From contig SCFE01000006.1 of NCBI GenBank assembly GCA_004352715.1, forward strand, positions 1,100,614 through 1,164,613: a stretch of 64,000 bases of DNA, written 5' to 3'. The notes under the pieces were generated by a model, which did no database searches, had not been told where the DNA came from, and was given only the letters and a program-made list of their open reading frames with translations. Position numbers and translations under genes: made by a program. Origin of the DNA: Hofstenia miamia. Lineage: Eukaryota > Xenacoelomorpha > Acoela. Shown here one piece after another: positions 10,797 through 24,027 of the stretch (positions within the stretch are counted from its first letter, which is position 1; each line of letters starts with the position of its first letter).

Positions 10797-10967
10797 CCTT
10801 GTATAGAAAATTGATATAAATCAACTATAAACTTCAAAGAAGTGGTTTTAAGAATTATTATTCTCGAACAACAACAAATAATCACTCCATATTTGGAGCC
10901 CTACCCGTGCCTGTAGTATAGAAGCCCACGCCCGGTACGGACCTTACCCCAGATTATAATAATTAAA
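9516..10967. mobile_element. candidate DNA transposon, interrupted by gap
   Basis: TTATTATAATCTAGGGTAGG begins at about 9516. Its reverse complement occurs at the other end (reading inward TTATTATAATCTGGGGTAAGG), ending near 10967. Just inside both ends is GC-rich sequence made of CCCGTACCCGTA-like words (9540-9620 and 10895-10945). The interior (9620-10890) is AT-rich with no transposase frame and contains a TA tract with 367 N at 10393-10759. The G-run termini recall hAT elements, but no 8-bp direct duplication is visible. Confidence 0.45.
10380..10792. repeat. (TA)n microsatellite with 367-N gap
   Basis: TA repeats border the gap 10393-10759 on both sides. Open frames spanning the gap are not real. 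Confidence 0.95.
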
Positions 10968-13900
10968 TTGATAAATATATATTTTACATTTTGTTTTGAA
11001 TAAAAAACATTTTGATATGATACTGCAAACGTCTAGTAAGCAGTTTCAATTTATTGTAAACAGGTACTGAACATCTCATTTGTAGTAACGAATTAGCAAA
11101 GAAATAGGCCTACTGAAGCTGAATTTGTTTGTCAGTTTTAAAATTTGCACCTAAAAAATCATATTGTATTGGAAAACAAACAAATAATTGGTTTATTTTA
11201 AAATTTGTTTTTCAAAATAGTCCTGCAACCTAATGAACTACTGCTTGTGACTTGTGATATCAGTACAATTTCATACTACACAAAACATAAATGCAGCTTG
11301 CAGTAAGCTATTTATTTTGCTAATTTTGGAAATCACTTCATTAAATGATATTTTCTATGTTCTATGTACATTTCACCATCATTCATCATATTTTACGCAA
11401 TGGCCATTTTGGCCATAATGTATGTTCGAAATTTAAAATATGGTCATTATGGTTGGCTAAGAAATTTCGCTTGCAATATATGGCCATATACGTTGTTAGC
11501 ATCTTAATTTATTCTCTTAAATAACTTCATATACAAATTTAATTTTATAAGTTTAGGATATAGTAGAAAAACATTTTTTGAATAAACTGCAGTTTGTTTC
11601 AATACAAATTAGATTGAAATTTATTAGTATTGAAAATATAAAGTAAATATGAATCAGCTAATTGCTCTTTTTACTTTTTGTTGTTTGTGTACCCTTTTTA
11701 ACATACAAATAGTTCTTTAACTATTGTCGTTGAACACTTCCATATCTCAAATGGAACATTTTAAACCTCCTTTTTCTATTTTAGAAGCTCGTTTATTTAC
11801 AATGATAGAAGAAACACGCCAATATCGAATATTTTGTGGCATGCTTGATATATTTTATTATCCACTTTAGCAACCTAATTCGAGAATCGATTTTGTTTAA
11901 TGAAAAATTGTCAAGGACACACAAGATTATCTAAAATGTATTTATAACTATATAAATTCATGTTAAAGGATTCATTTTTAGTTATGTAAACTCAAGTTTA
12001 TTTTAGAAATATGTAACCTTTATATCAAGTTATTTCACGCTTTTAAGGATACAAGTGTCATCTGCTTTTTTGAACAACAGCAATCCTTGCTTAGCAATTA
12101 TCTAAATTCAAATTGTGTATTTGGCAGGATATGGTTTTTGTAAAATGACGATATAGCCTCGTACAGAGCATATCTGTTATAATGACAATGCTGCTTTTAT
12201 AGTATCACCGGTGTATTCGCAACCAGTTCTGGCCTCCATACATCTTTGAATACGTTACTGTTCTCGTTTATATTTCATATATTTATACTGCAAAATTGTT
12301 GTTAAAATCATTTAATTATTATTGTCGTTTTTGTTTATACTACAATCTCCTTTGTTTATCTCTGTTGCATTTTTGATAAATAGAATGCATTGAATTGATG
12401 TCGTCTCAGTAGATGTCGCCGTTGTATTAATTGCAAATTTTGTTAATTTATCTGCATTTCATTATTTGCTAGTAAGCTCAAATGTTGCAAATCATAAAAT
12501 TATACGTGAAAATGGTGCATTAATACTTTGAAATTTCAAGTACTGAATTCATAAACAGCGCTGAATATTTCGATGATGGATTTCCAATCTGGTTCAGACT
12601 GCTACCATGATTGTGCACTAGGGGTAACACTTTTTATAGCCGTATATTTACATATCATCATGGCAGGTGATTACTTCGCTTCTATGAAATGATATTAGAA
12701 TTAAAAAACGTCTCTACTACTACTTATCTGTTTCAATGACAATTTCTCGTATTATTATGCCATGTAAAAATATCTTCACATTTTTACTTTTGTGAGTTAC
12801 CTAGTTTCTGCATGCGTTATAAATTTTGTAAAAAAATGGAAATGAAACTTGCATGAATTATTTATATGTATTTTGAAATTTATGAATTGCAAATATTGAA
12901 TTTCTAATCTAGAAACTCATACTTCAATTACGTAGACTGAAATAGATGCTTTCAACAATTTTTCGGTTCTCACATTTGTGAAGCTACTCGACTCCTCATT
13001 TTATCACTCGTCTGTCCTCTTTTTACTGCAGTCATAAATTTTACCAACATAATATTGCCAATCCGCCCTCATTTCATGCATTCGCGTTCATTTACTAATT
13101 ATAACAGAATATTCCCTTTTTCATTTTATCATTGAATTTTTATATAGAGTACTCATTAATGGTTTTGATTTTGTATTCAATACACAAATTGTGAGCTTGA
13201 CTTTTTCAAAATCTCATCATAAATGCAAACTGTACACTTGCTACCGAACGCCCATTTTAGAGGGAGGTGAGATGTACACGTAATGAAATGATTAAAGCGT
13301 TAGCTGATGTTAAGTGTTTTTTGCAATTATATGTTAGAGTGTTTTTGTTTGAGTACTTGAAATGCCCTGTAGAGAAAACTAATGCGTGTTTATTTCCTAC
13401 TTCATTCAAGTTCACAAAAAGGAATCTGCTCATTAAAGTAATTAAGCAACGCAAATTTCCACAGTTCACACTCTAAGTGTAGTTTTTGTAAAAGGTTTTG
13501 AATTACTTTTTATATCTAGCGTAGCGAGAAACCGAATAAACTATTAATTCAGTAGTTTGCATTTATACCAATGTCTGCAACTAATTGTTTTCTGTTTTAT
13601 GTTGATTTTCAAGGACGCACGATTTGATTAGGCGCTGTGAACGATAGGGGTGCAATTGGGTCAGTTATACTAAGGCCCAAACATTTACATTTACTCATGA
13701 TCGAAATATCTACAAAATTCTACTAACGCAAAGTTCTTGAAATTCTATGTTTTTAGGTTTTGAATGAGTTTTGAACCAATCCCAACTCACCTCCAAATTC
13801 ATGTGCCACCGCGGTTCATTGTGAGCCACAGGGTATACATTCTATCCATACATTTGTGATTATATCGCTTCAATACTCCACTAAAGATGAACAACTTTGT

Positions 13901-15127
13901 GGCAGCTGACATACTGACAGACAAACGATACAGTGCATCTACAATTTCATAATAATACAGCGTGTTGCAGATATGAGTCACATTTATTTTAAAACCCCCA
14001 TTTGTTTATACACTTAAAAATCTTCCCGCAGCTAATTTTAGCCGGATTTACACTACATCTCAATCCAGGATTATCTAAATAGCTTACATGGTATTGTTTT
14101 TTTGGAGCGTGATGGTTCATCATGTAATGTATGTGTTTGAACATATCGCCGTAATTGGAAGTAGATTGACCGAGCTATTTGACTTGTTTCCTTTTCTACG
14201 TTTGCAAACACAAAAAATAGTGATTTTGATTATAAAAATTAAATTCCATTAATGACCTTTTTGAGAGAAGGTTATATTCTCAATGCGAATATTGGGGTAG
14301 CGCCACTTCCACCGCCATTGCTTATTTTATCTTCTCTTTAGTGGATTTGTTGTATATATATTCTTCATTATATTAAATAAATAATTTCTAAACGAAATTA
14401 ATAGTTCATGTTATTTGCAATAAGATACTCTTTGCTGAATTCTTTTGTTATGATTCTCAAATTAAGTTAAATGGTTTCTTGCGGAATTCTCTAGAACGTC
14501 TTGAGCACGTACTTTATTAATATCGCTGTAAGCGATAAATTGCGAACTATTTTCAAGTGAAATTCGGTGCTAAAGTGATATTATCTGCGTAAAATTGAAT
14601 TTTACTTCAAATTCGAACTCTTGTCATATGCATATGTTGCAGTAGTCTGCAAATCATTTTACTAATTTAATTTAGAAATTAATTCATTCAACTATTACAT
14701 TCCCGCATGACTACACAGCATGACATACATACTTTCACATTGCATATTCAAGTTTAGCTCTTATTTAAGCTTAGCCTTGCATTTATATATCAACATATTT
14801 TTCTATTTAAATTTGCATGGAAAATACGTTTTTTGGAAAGTTTCTTATACAAATTATAATAGCAATAACATCCTTAGTACTGGGCTATAGTAACAATAAT
14901 AGGCCATGTAAGATCTACCTTATTCAAGAAATATCGTCACTGGATTACCTAATCAAAAACTTCAACCCAATAGAACATGTACTATCCACCAAATGGCTGC
15001 TGTTTTGCATAGTTTTCCTCTGTTTATCTGTTTTGTAGTGATTACAATAGTTTCTCATTTCTAACTAATTTTGCATTGGACGATGATATTCTAAGCATTG
15101 TAGTGTATAATCCATCTTCAAGTAAAC
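10968..15127. other. non-coding stretch with a relative of the 7.5-kb motif
   Basis: I found no gene. CGTACAGAGCATATCTGTTA at about 12164 and a block near 12600-12650 (ACACTTTTTATAG) resemble segments at 7787 and, inverted, 7670-7700. This suggests two diverged copies of one repeat. Confidence 0.4.
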
Positions 15128-15345
15128 GACAATCGGCGATATTATCGATAACATTGTCTATCACAAACTTTCAAAATAACGTTTTTTCTATCGATGTCGT
15201 ATGATAGTTGCTGATTCTTACACTTCAGATGTTTTGCTTGTAGCAACTTTTTCATTGTTTTTTAACCGATAATTGATATATTAAGCGATCTGTTAAGTTA
15301 TCGGAATATAAATGATAATATCGGTAAGGATAATTTAAAATGAAG
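15128..15345 (+). repeat. dispersed repeat family 2, copy 1
   Basis: AATCGGCGATATTATCGATA and the following 60 or so bases align with 49590-49710 at most positions (AATCGGCTAAATTATCGATA there). Both copies go on to TATCG/CGATA-rich sequence. There is no coding capacity. Confidence 0.6.
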
Positions 15346-18001
15346 TGGCTCTATTGTTATTTCTTTGTGAAAACCTGGCAATGCTTTATTAATCTTCCAG
15401 CACTGTAATTACAGTTAAATTGACGTTTATTGTGCTTATTCAATGTATTATTTATGTATACATTTATAAATCTGACTCATGCTCAGTTTATTATGGAACT
15501 AGTTACTTTGCTTAGCACCTGTTTGCCATGTAACTGTTATATATTTCAACTCAATCATTCACCCAAAATTAGTCATCGACATTGTCGCCATCTTGCGTGG
15601 ATGGGAAACACGATTTTTCTGCTACGTTATCCATTCAAATCGATCTTTCTTATTATCACCCCTGGAACATTTGATCTTTCGGATAATTTTAGTTCTCAGC
15701 AAAATGTATGTTTTTATTTTTAGTTTCTTTTCGCATTTTTAATTTATTTCAAATAATAAACAATGTTTTTACAGTATTGTTTTAAGCAAAAATTTTCATC
15801 TCATTATTTATAAATCATTATCCTCAACTGTTTTGCTTTGGTTAATTTTCGTGTTATAATTGCAGAAATGTGATTTGAAATTCATAGCCTTCTTAGATAT
15901 TTAGGGAAATTAGTTTTACCCTATAAAACGATTTTTTTCATTCATTCTTGTGTGGTTTAAACGACGATATTTAATTGTTTAATCAAATTTTCAGAATTGT
16001 GTTGGTGTTTGTAAGTACATGTTGAAAAGTAAAAAATCAGTTTGGTTGCAATGCTTTATGTGAAATGGTTATTTAAAAATACCAACATTATTCATTCCAG
16101 ACAATTTATGCTTTCAATTTAGTTCGAAAATCATTTATTGGCGTTCTTCACGCCTCACTGACTGTCAAATTGCTTTTCAAAGTTATAAAACATCTAATTA
16201 AGGCTTTCGGCATTTTGTGTTAAGTTATCTCTTTTTTAGCTAGACATACATAAAGCATTCTAAAAATTTCTGTGAAATTTGTTGGTTTTTGATATATAAT
16301 TTTGAATAAAGAAATTGTAAACTGTGTTGGTGTATTCGTAATGTTTCATAAATAGTCACTAGTTCTTTATACTACAATTTTTCTCCAATCATTAGTAGTG
16401 GATCTATTGGACTTCATTATTTTATTTACACTGTGCATCTTTGAAATTTATTGATAAACTACGTTTAAGCACTATTTTAAATATAGTGTTTACACTCCGC
16501 TAGTAGCTCCTAGCTTTTTGTTTGTGCTCCACCTAAAACCAGTTCTGTTTAAATAGGTTCTATTAAAGCGAAAATGAAATAAACAAATTTTGGATCCATA
16601 CCTCAGTTGGATGATGCATTGGTATGATGCTAATTTTCTGACATTCAAAAATTTACATTTCTATTTTTGATATATGCAAATTTGCAATGTGAACAACTAA
16701 ATTATTATTTGAGGATTTTTTATAACGCCGTGTTTGCAATTTACGGTATTTAAGCAAGTGGGTTTTTACGTCAAATATATTTTCACTAGTTTGTGATCCA
16801 CTGTTTAAATTTATTCAATTGATTAAAAGTAACAGGTGTGCACTAGAAATCCCTTACATATGCTAAATAGAATAGGAAAGTTGCTCCTTTATTTCAGTCA
16901 GGAAAATATATTTTTCGATTTCAATATAAAAATTTGTAAAGAACATGTATTGGGTTTAGAATTAGCACTGTCACCAAGAACTGGAATCCACCAATTGCAC
17001 CTAAAATGAAACCCATTTAAGGACTTATGGAGCCTTCTGATATATTATGACAATTTAAAAAACACTAAGAAGTGTTTAAATGCAATTGATTTAGATATTG
17101 TGGGTTCAATGATGGAGGATCTCCATTACCTTCTTCAAAAAGCAAATTCCAATGGAGTTAGTATCTGAGTACATTATGACAAACTTGAATGTATTTCTTC
17201 GCTTGCAAATTTTGTTTGAGTGCAATTTGTTGGTGTCATTATTTTCATTTTTTCCCATAATACGGATTTCTAATGGATACCCGTTAATGTCTATTGTTTG
17301 TCAATTTTGCTATTAATAGGAGATTTGTTCATTTTTTAAATTTGACAGACATTTTGTCTCTGTCTATCTGCCACGTATGTTGGTTTCCAAGTATTAGTCT
17401 ATTGAGTTTGCTGTTTTTCGATTTTCTTATTATATGTATGTTATTTGGACGTTGAAGCAAGCCACGTGTGGTAAAAGCATAAATTACAAAATATTCTTGA
17501 AGTTTTAACACATTATTTTCGACATAGTGCTAGAGAGATTTCTTAATTTAAAAAGTGGTTTTCAATTCAAGATGCTTACAACGACAATTGATTGGAAAAA
17601 CATTTCAACATGCATGTTTAAAACACTTGATTTTTCAGATGTGTTTTTTCCGTAAGTTTTTCTGTATTCAATTTTAATGTTCTCGATTTACTACCTGCAT
17701 TATCTCCAGTGGTCTAAACTAAGCAAATGTCACGATTCATTAACTTTAGGAAGCAATCGTTAGCGACAGGTTTAGTGAGGATTTTTGTTAATATTGATAA
17801 TAGCATATCGTTTGATGAGTCTGTTTTTCTTTAAAATTAAAAACAAGACATAGCTGAAAAGAAAACAGAAACCTTAATCAGTTGGTGTCCTTTGAAATGA
17901 ACAAACCGATTTTCCGCTTTTCCAAAAAAATTCTCCGAGACGCCATAGAGAATTTTTATTAAAATGTGTTGCTGTGTTTGAAGTACTTGAAAATTTACTC
18001 C
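15346..18001. other. non-coding stretch
   Basis: No supported feature. The 97-codon frame at 15430-15723 resembles nothing I know. Confidence 0.4.
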
Positions 18002-18050
18002 GTCTTTACTACACGATTTAATCGGGCCGATTAAATCGTGTAGTTAAGAC
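18002..18050. repeat. near-perfect 49-bp palindrome
   Basis: The 24-base arms 18002-18025 and 18027-18050 are reverse complements with one mismatch and a single G between them. The inner part is ACTACACGATTTAATCGG facing its exact reverse complement. It is non-TA and sequence-complex, so chance is unlikely. It could be a tiny foldback element or a cruciform-forming site. Confidence 0.9.
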
Positions 18051-20459
18051 AGGCCTTAAAGAGCAACAACACCTCCTCTTCTTTCATTATGTTTCCCCTT
18101 TCCTTTACACTTTATCAGAATGGAAACCTTGGTTTTAGGTAGTGACATATTCTAAAATACCAGAAAATTATTCCACTAAATAATTATTTTTTCAGACTTC
18201 AACAAATCATTCAGCCATAGTAATATATTGAAGTTATTTAAGATGTCATTTGATCAATAACCGCTTTTGTATCATTTAAAGTAGTGGTTCTAAAAAAAAT
18301 TACACATGAACCCTTTTTCCTCTTAATTTTTTAGCTGCATTCCCTCCCAACTCACCCGCAAAAAATCACTAATAAAACAGTAGATTTAGAGGAAAGTGGA
18401 GATAGAGTTATCATTGGGTAAACAGGCTTACGGTATAATTAGGTGAAAGCCAATCATAAATCAACAAAGCATTTGTCATTGACCTTGCTTATATAGAATG
18501 CAGTAATTATATTCTGCTATTCCAGTCGATAATTTTACCCCAGTCTATGACACATTTCGCATATATAATGAAGGAAAGCAGTTATTCAATGTAATGGTAC
18601 GAAATCTATACCGAATAACAAGATTTCTCCATTGAATAAAATCAAAATGATATAAAATTGCTCGAGCAACATGGATGCTGTCAAACCTGATTCTGATCTT
18701 GCTTTGACCTGTCCTGAAATCTGACCTGGCCTGATTATTCTTGATAGACTTGATGTAAATATCGTGATCTGACACAACACTAATTTTTGTTATTTTGTGA
18801 ATGCACTTAATTTCAAAGCTGGTATGTGTGTCTTTATTTTTTTGCATCAGTGATCTGGAAGGACTAGAAAATTTTCAACATTTTGTTCGCTGTGTATAGT
18901 TGATGCCGAATGATTAAGTCGTCTTCGAACCAGTTTTATTCTCTTCTAAGTTATAACTTATGTATAGCATGGGCTATTGAATTCATTTTGAATTTGAACA
19001 AGGGCTAATTCGCAATATTATGATTACTACGAGAACTTTTACTGTTCAAATTATAAAATTTTGGAAGTTTTATTTAAAGGTTGGTTTAGAGGGGAGGCAA
19101 CTGCACCTCCTCCCCCACTTTCTATAGGGTATTTCTTTCATAATACTGTGAAACAAGTCATTACTCGTGTAATATCGTTTTTTAGTTTCTCTTCAATGAT
19201 TACCGTGCTTTATCCAGAATCACAGAAATTGGCTGTTAGACCAATTGTACTATATTTTGTATCATCGAAATCTTTTCTTACCTATTTTATTATTTTTATG
19301 TGAAAATAAAATGTTATCTTTCGCTTTCCCCTTTAATGATTTTATCGTTATGTAGACGGCCACAAATACTGGCATAAATCTTCAAAATCGGTTTATGCAT
19401 ACAAAGTCGACAAACTCTACTCCACATCTAGAAAATGTTGCTCCTCCAAAAATGTTTTTTGCAATGCTAGAGTTTTAAGCTATGCACTGTTCGCGTTCTT
19501 ATACATGCTCTGTATCTGTATGAATGCCTTTTACCCATGAGGGTTTTCGTTAAGATTTTTCCTTTGGAAGGAAACAACTACTCGTGCAGACGCAAAATAA
19601 TTCCAAATAATTGTTCGAAGTAGAATGCATTTGTCTTGCAAATATGTTGGGAGTGTTTTGGGGTAAAATAATATGCCAATGGAGCATGTAAGCGCAAGTA
19701 ATATAGATTGTTAATTGAATAGGAGAGCGCTTGAATGGGTCTCGTGAGCACAACTGTGAATGTTGGATATGAACAGTATAAGTGAAACGGACAGTCGTCA
19801 GGGAAACCACTCATGTGAAACTTGCTTAAGGATTCATGATAGAATTTGTTTTATAAAAACTAATTCATTTCGCTGTTATATCATGTTCATAATATTGGCT
19901 AGAATTTTGTCCTTGAATGAAATTTAGATTATACAGCTTTAGCTGTCATCATGTTCAATCTTTGCGCAAGTTTAAGAACAAAATGCAACAACGTTCTTGA
20001 TCGATATGAACTACTCGCATATATATCTGTTTCACTCATGCGAACGTGTTATTATGCATGATTATTGTGCTAGATGTCAGTTTAGACGACATTCAAAGTT
20101 AGTGGTTTTGAGTGTTATGTGAATTATTTTAACGCTTCTAATTTCTATCTCTTTTCCTGCCTTTGATGTTAATCCGTAGAGATTGAGTTACCATCAATTG
20201 AATTTCAGTACTTCATAAACCATTGAAGCTTGCTTACGATTTTTATAAGAGTTGATTCCGGGAGAAACTCTTTGCAACAATTCAATACGCTTTTGGTTTT
20301 TTCTAATATTAATTGCTCCAATACCGCCACGATTGTATTTGATGTAATTTTATTACAATTCACTTAAAGTAATTCCTTGAGCTCTGCGAAAGAGCACTTG
20401 CGAATTCTTTCTCATTCGTTGTACCAGATTTTTTAAAACCTACATTAGCTTGGATTTAC
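18051..20459. other. non-coding stretch
   Basis: No gene or element recognised. The 100-codon minus frame at 18545-18847 spans a short run of GACCTG words and looks accidental. Confidence 0.4.
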
Positions 20460-20547
20460 AGTTTAATTAGTCTAATGATTGTGCATTTCAGTTAATTAAT
20501 CTAATGATTGTGCATTTAAGTTAATTAGTCCAATGATTGTGCATTTA
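20460..20547 (+). repeat. three tandem copies of a 29-30-bp unit
   Basis: The unit AGTTAATTAG-TCTAATGATTG-TGCATTTA repeats at 20460, 20490 and 20519 with few changes. Confidence 0.9.
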
Positions 20548-21511
20548 AGTGGAAATTTGTGAATATTGGATTTGATGGCGTTCTTTCGATTGACTTTCTT
20601 AATTCTGTCAGTCTGACAGTTGGTCTTTCACTTCTTTTGTCGAGTGTTTGATCAGTGCTGCGAGGCGAAAAAATTTTTATTCTACGCCGCTCTGACACGT
20701 TCTCTCCTCGCGATCGTGTTGAATGCTATCGCTTCGTTCTCTCCGATTTATTTGATTATTCGTAATTACTTTAACTGCTTCTAGTGTCCCCAACTCTCCG
20801 CATTTCTCTTCCTTTTTGTATTCATAAGCGGTCTCGCATATTTTCAAAGAGAATATATTAATTATTTATTATATATTATGAAATCTCTTATATATCCCTG
20901 CTAATTTATTACTTTCAAAATCAACCAAGCAACATTAAACTGAAGTTTAAGGTGATCGCGAAAGTTCAATAAATCATGTAAATGATGTTGTTAACGCATT
21001 CATTACTACTCTCAAATAACAGATTTAATATTATACTGAGAATGAGAATAACGTTGGGAGGAACTGATTTTTTGAAATTCTTTTCTTATTCTGTTTTGAG
21101 GTCATTTTCTCACGTTTCATAAGATCAACAGTCACATCTGCACATATTGATTATTGAATTTAGGGATACCTTTTTAATTTTTCCTCCATTGGAAGAGGTC
21201 TTTTTTTATCCTACAAAGGAATATCTAGAGGACAATTTTATTAAATAGAAAGCGGACGCATATAAACAAGTATTCTTGTTATATTTAACTAACAAAATTA
21301 GCAAATCAAACTTTCTTTATAAATAACTGAGACGATTTATTTAGAAAGTTAGCTTGTCGCTCATTTAATGCATTTTTGCTATTGTAAAAATCTGCCTATA
21401 TATATATATTTAATGATATTTTAAAATAGTTCAAATATAGCTGAATCCATCATTATTAAAAAATATTGAATATTTTAAAATTAGAGATTGTAATCTATAA
21501 ATACCATCACA

Positions 21512-21530
21512 TACTACTACTACTACTACA
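21512..21530. repeat. (ACT)n microsatellite
   Basis: A run of six ACT units. Confidence 0.85.
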
Positions 21531-21579
21531 ATTCAAAGTGCTCTTTTAAGTAAGCAATGGTATGTACTAATATTGTTGC

Positions 21580-21985
21580 AGAATCACAGCAAATTTTGCA
21601 GTGGAGTCGCTATGGCACATAAAAATTGCAGAAATACTCTTTTCGAGTATAATCAAATGCTACACACTAATTCCTAGCAGCCATTTTAGAAAAGGGTGGT
21701 TTCGTAAATTCAATCGGCATATTATTAAAAATTTCGACTGCCTTTATAATGAAAGATTTAGAAGCATGGGTGTTTTGTATAGGACAAATTTTGAAATTTT
21801 TATTTTTTCGAGCTTATATTTTACCTTATTTACAAAAGAACTAATTGTTTTATTCTTGCCAACTATGACAGTAATAAAATACAAATAGCGTATGTGGAGG
21901 TTATATCTACTGTAGATGACTTCAATATTCGATACTTTTTATAATATTGGCTAATGGGAGAAAATCTTAGAATTTTTGCGATTTG
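21580..21985 (+). repeat. diverged direct repeat, left copy
   Basis: This block aligns in the same order with 22955-23340. Shared islands include GCACATAAAAATTGCAGAAA (TAGCATAAAAATTTTGCGAA on the right), AGATTTAGAAGCATGGGTGT (AGAATTAGAAGCATTGGTGT), a block ending in ATAAAATACAAATA (ATAAAGTATAAATA), and TATTGGCTAATGGGAGAAAA (AATTGGCTAACATGTGAGAA). The 95-codon frame at 21601-21888 lies inside it and is probably accidental. Confidence 0.55.
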
Positions 21986-22040
21986 TTAAATAGCCCAGTT
22001 ACACATGCTGTCAATTTTATTCCATTTCAATGCATGAGTT

Positions 22041-22815
22041 TCAATTGCAAGCTGCGAACCATGAATTCACTACTTCATATATATGAGAACGGACATAATT
22101 GATGAGGAAATACATTGGTATGCATTTTTTTATTATATTGTTAGTGGAGTTGAAGACAGCTAGTAGTTGAATTTTTTTATTAAGAAAATCAGCAATGTCA
22201 ATATTTTCATTGAATGATACTTCAATATACGCAGCCTTATATTTATTTACAAGTTCCAAACCACTTATGTTTAGTTTAAATTTGTTGGAATAATCAATTG
22301 TTTGAGAAGTATGTAGCATGATAACTGTGTTTTCTTTAATATTAAGTTGGAGCTGGTTAATATCAAACCATTTCTTCATTGAAATATAATCGGTACTTGG
22401 CATTCTTGTACATTGGGTCTTATTTGCACTACTATAATAATCACATGTGTCGTCAGCATACTCGACAATTTCGGAGAAGGAAAGAATTCGACAAATCATT
22501 GTTGAATACACTAAAAGTATAGACCAAGAATTTATTCCTGTGGTCCACTTTTTATGGTTTCCTATATTTTGATATCTCAAGGCTTAAAAGCTTAATGTTT
22601 TTCTTTAAAAAAACTTTCAATTATCATCATTGAGTCAGAGTTAGAACCATATTTGCTTAATTTTCTAATAAAGATTGCATGTGGCATACCATCGAATGCT
22701 AACAATTGCCACATAATCGGAATTATGAAGGCATTCAAGACCGTTTTCTACTGCATCAATTTCTGATTTTGACTTTCTCAGTCCAAATTGGTACGAGACA
22801 ATATATATATATATT
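22041..22815 (-). pseudogene. LINE reverse transcriptase fragment (non-LTR retrotransposon)
   Basis: This is a remnant of the reverse transcriptase of a CR1/Jockey-type LINE. Reading in order on the minus strand: YQFGLRKSKSEIDAVENGLE (about 22793-22734), then in another frame LAFDGMPHAIFIRKLSKYG (about 22701-22645), which corresponds to the first catalytic Asp block, then a stop. In the 179-codon frame 22580-22041 come the YADD catalytic pair in VEYADDTCDYYSS and KWFDINQLQLNIKENTVIM, the thumb-side block typical of LINEs. At least one frameshift and a stop break the chain, and the PQGS-type block is degraded. The 5' part, endonuclease and 3' end are missing. It cannot be active. Confidence 0.85.
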
Positions 22816-22954
22816 TTCATCAAAACTGGTGACAATTTGTGGTTGTAGTCTTTTCTAAAAAAATTTGCTACTACACCCCAAAATACTTTATTTAAAAGTA
22901 ATTCTTTAAACTAAAAACTAAAATAGTTGTTTACAAACGAAATGGGCAAGATTT

Positions 22955-23340
22955 GCAGCAAAATAGTTAAGTAGCATAAAAATTTTGCGAATATTCTTTT
23001 CTGGTATCACTTAATGCAAAAAAAGTAGTTTTGGATGTCTCTTTGACATTGCATTTTCTCTAAATTCGTATGTCAAAAAATTAAAGATTTCTGATGCTCG
23101 TATAAAAAAGAATTAGAAGCATTGGTGTTTTTAATTTGCTTCAATTCAATATACTTTTTTGTCTTGAGTTGTACTTAAGTTTATCATTGATTCCTTTAAG
23201 AAAAGCAACACTTTTACCGGAGGTAACCAAAATAAAGTATAAATATGTTAAGTACAATACATATATGGTTGGTTTTAGAATGCGAAATTGCTTATAAATT
23301 GGCTAACATGTGAGAACTTAGGTACCTTTTAAAATGATTT
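22955..23340 (+). repeat. diverged direct repeat, right copy
   Basis: Partner of 21580-21985; see that entry for shared islands. The two copies flank the dead LINE fragment. Confidence 0.55.
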
Positions 23341-23996
23341 ATTCATCATCATCTATAAACTACAATATAGTACAAATGTCGTAAGCACCATGTTTATTTA
23401 CCAGCTAAGGTACTTTCAAAATTCGCGGAGTAATGTTTCGTTACTCCTTGATTTTGAATAAAATAAGCATGTATTGCTTTCTTGGAAATTGCAAGATTTT
23501 ACAGTTAATGTTATTTCATTAAAAATGTCAAGCAACTTTCACAAAAAGAGTTTGCAGCATAGCTATTTCTTATAATGTTGATTTTAGTAAACTTTTTAAT
23601 GCGATTATTAAATTTTAAATGATAATTGATTTCATCAGCAAATAATATTTTATTACCTGGAAGAATGTTGAGGAAGTACAGTAAAGAAACATATGAAACA
23701 TATTTTAGTGGTTTCATAATTTGAAATCCACTGTAGTATTACGAAGCATGTGAAAACCTGGGAGCATTGGCAATTTTACCAATTGCATAATTTGACATAG
23801 ATTCCATTTTTTCCCATTTGACAACATATTTGCCAACAGTTAGTTGACATGCATAACTAATTATGCCATATAAATGTGCACGAGTGTATTTAATTCTTTG
23901 GAAGTAGAGTACATATTAGAGGAATTCGAAAGTTGAACCTACCAAGTTTGCGGATTTTGTCATTGAGAAAATCTGTGAAGTTTAAGGTACTATTAC

Positions 23997-24022
<26 letters not shown>
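23997..24022. repeat. (TA)n microsatellite
   Basis: Pure TA repeat. Confidence 0.95.

Positions 24023-24027
<5 letters not shown>

Noticed and set aside
14817-15038. 73-codon hydrophobic frame
   Set aside because: Short, AT-rich, no family resemblance; hydrophobic bias is expected from T-rich codons.
18545-18847. 100-codon minus-strand frame with FRTGQSKIRIRFDS
   Set aside because: Low-complexity GACCTG words explain part of it; no known domain.
21601-21888. 95-codon plus-strand frame
   Set aside because: Lies in a diverged direct repeat whose other copy does not keep the frame open.
22041-23340. LTR retrotransposon, suggested by direct repeats around an RT
   Set aside because: The RT blocks (YADD followed by KWF-xx-xx-L-LN) are LINE-type, and the flanking repeats lack LTR-type ends.
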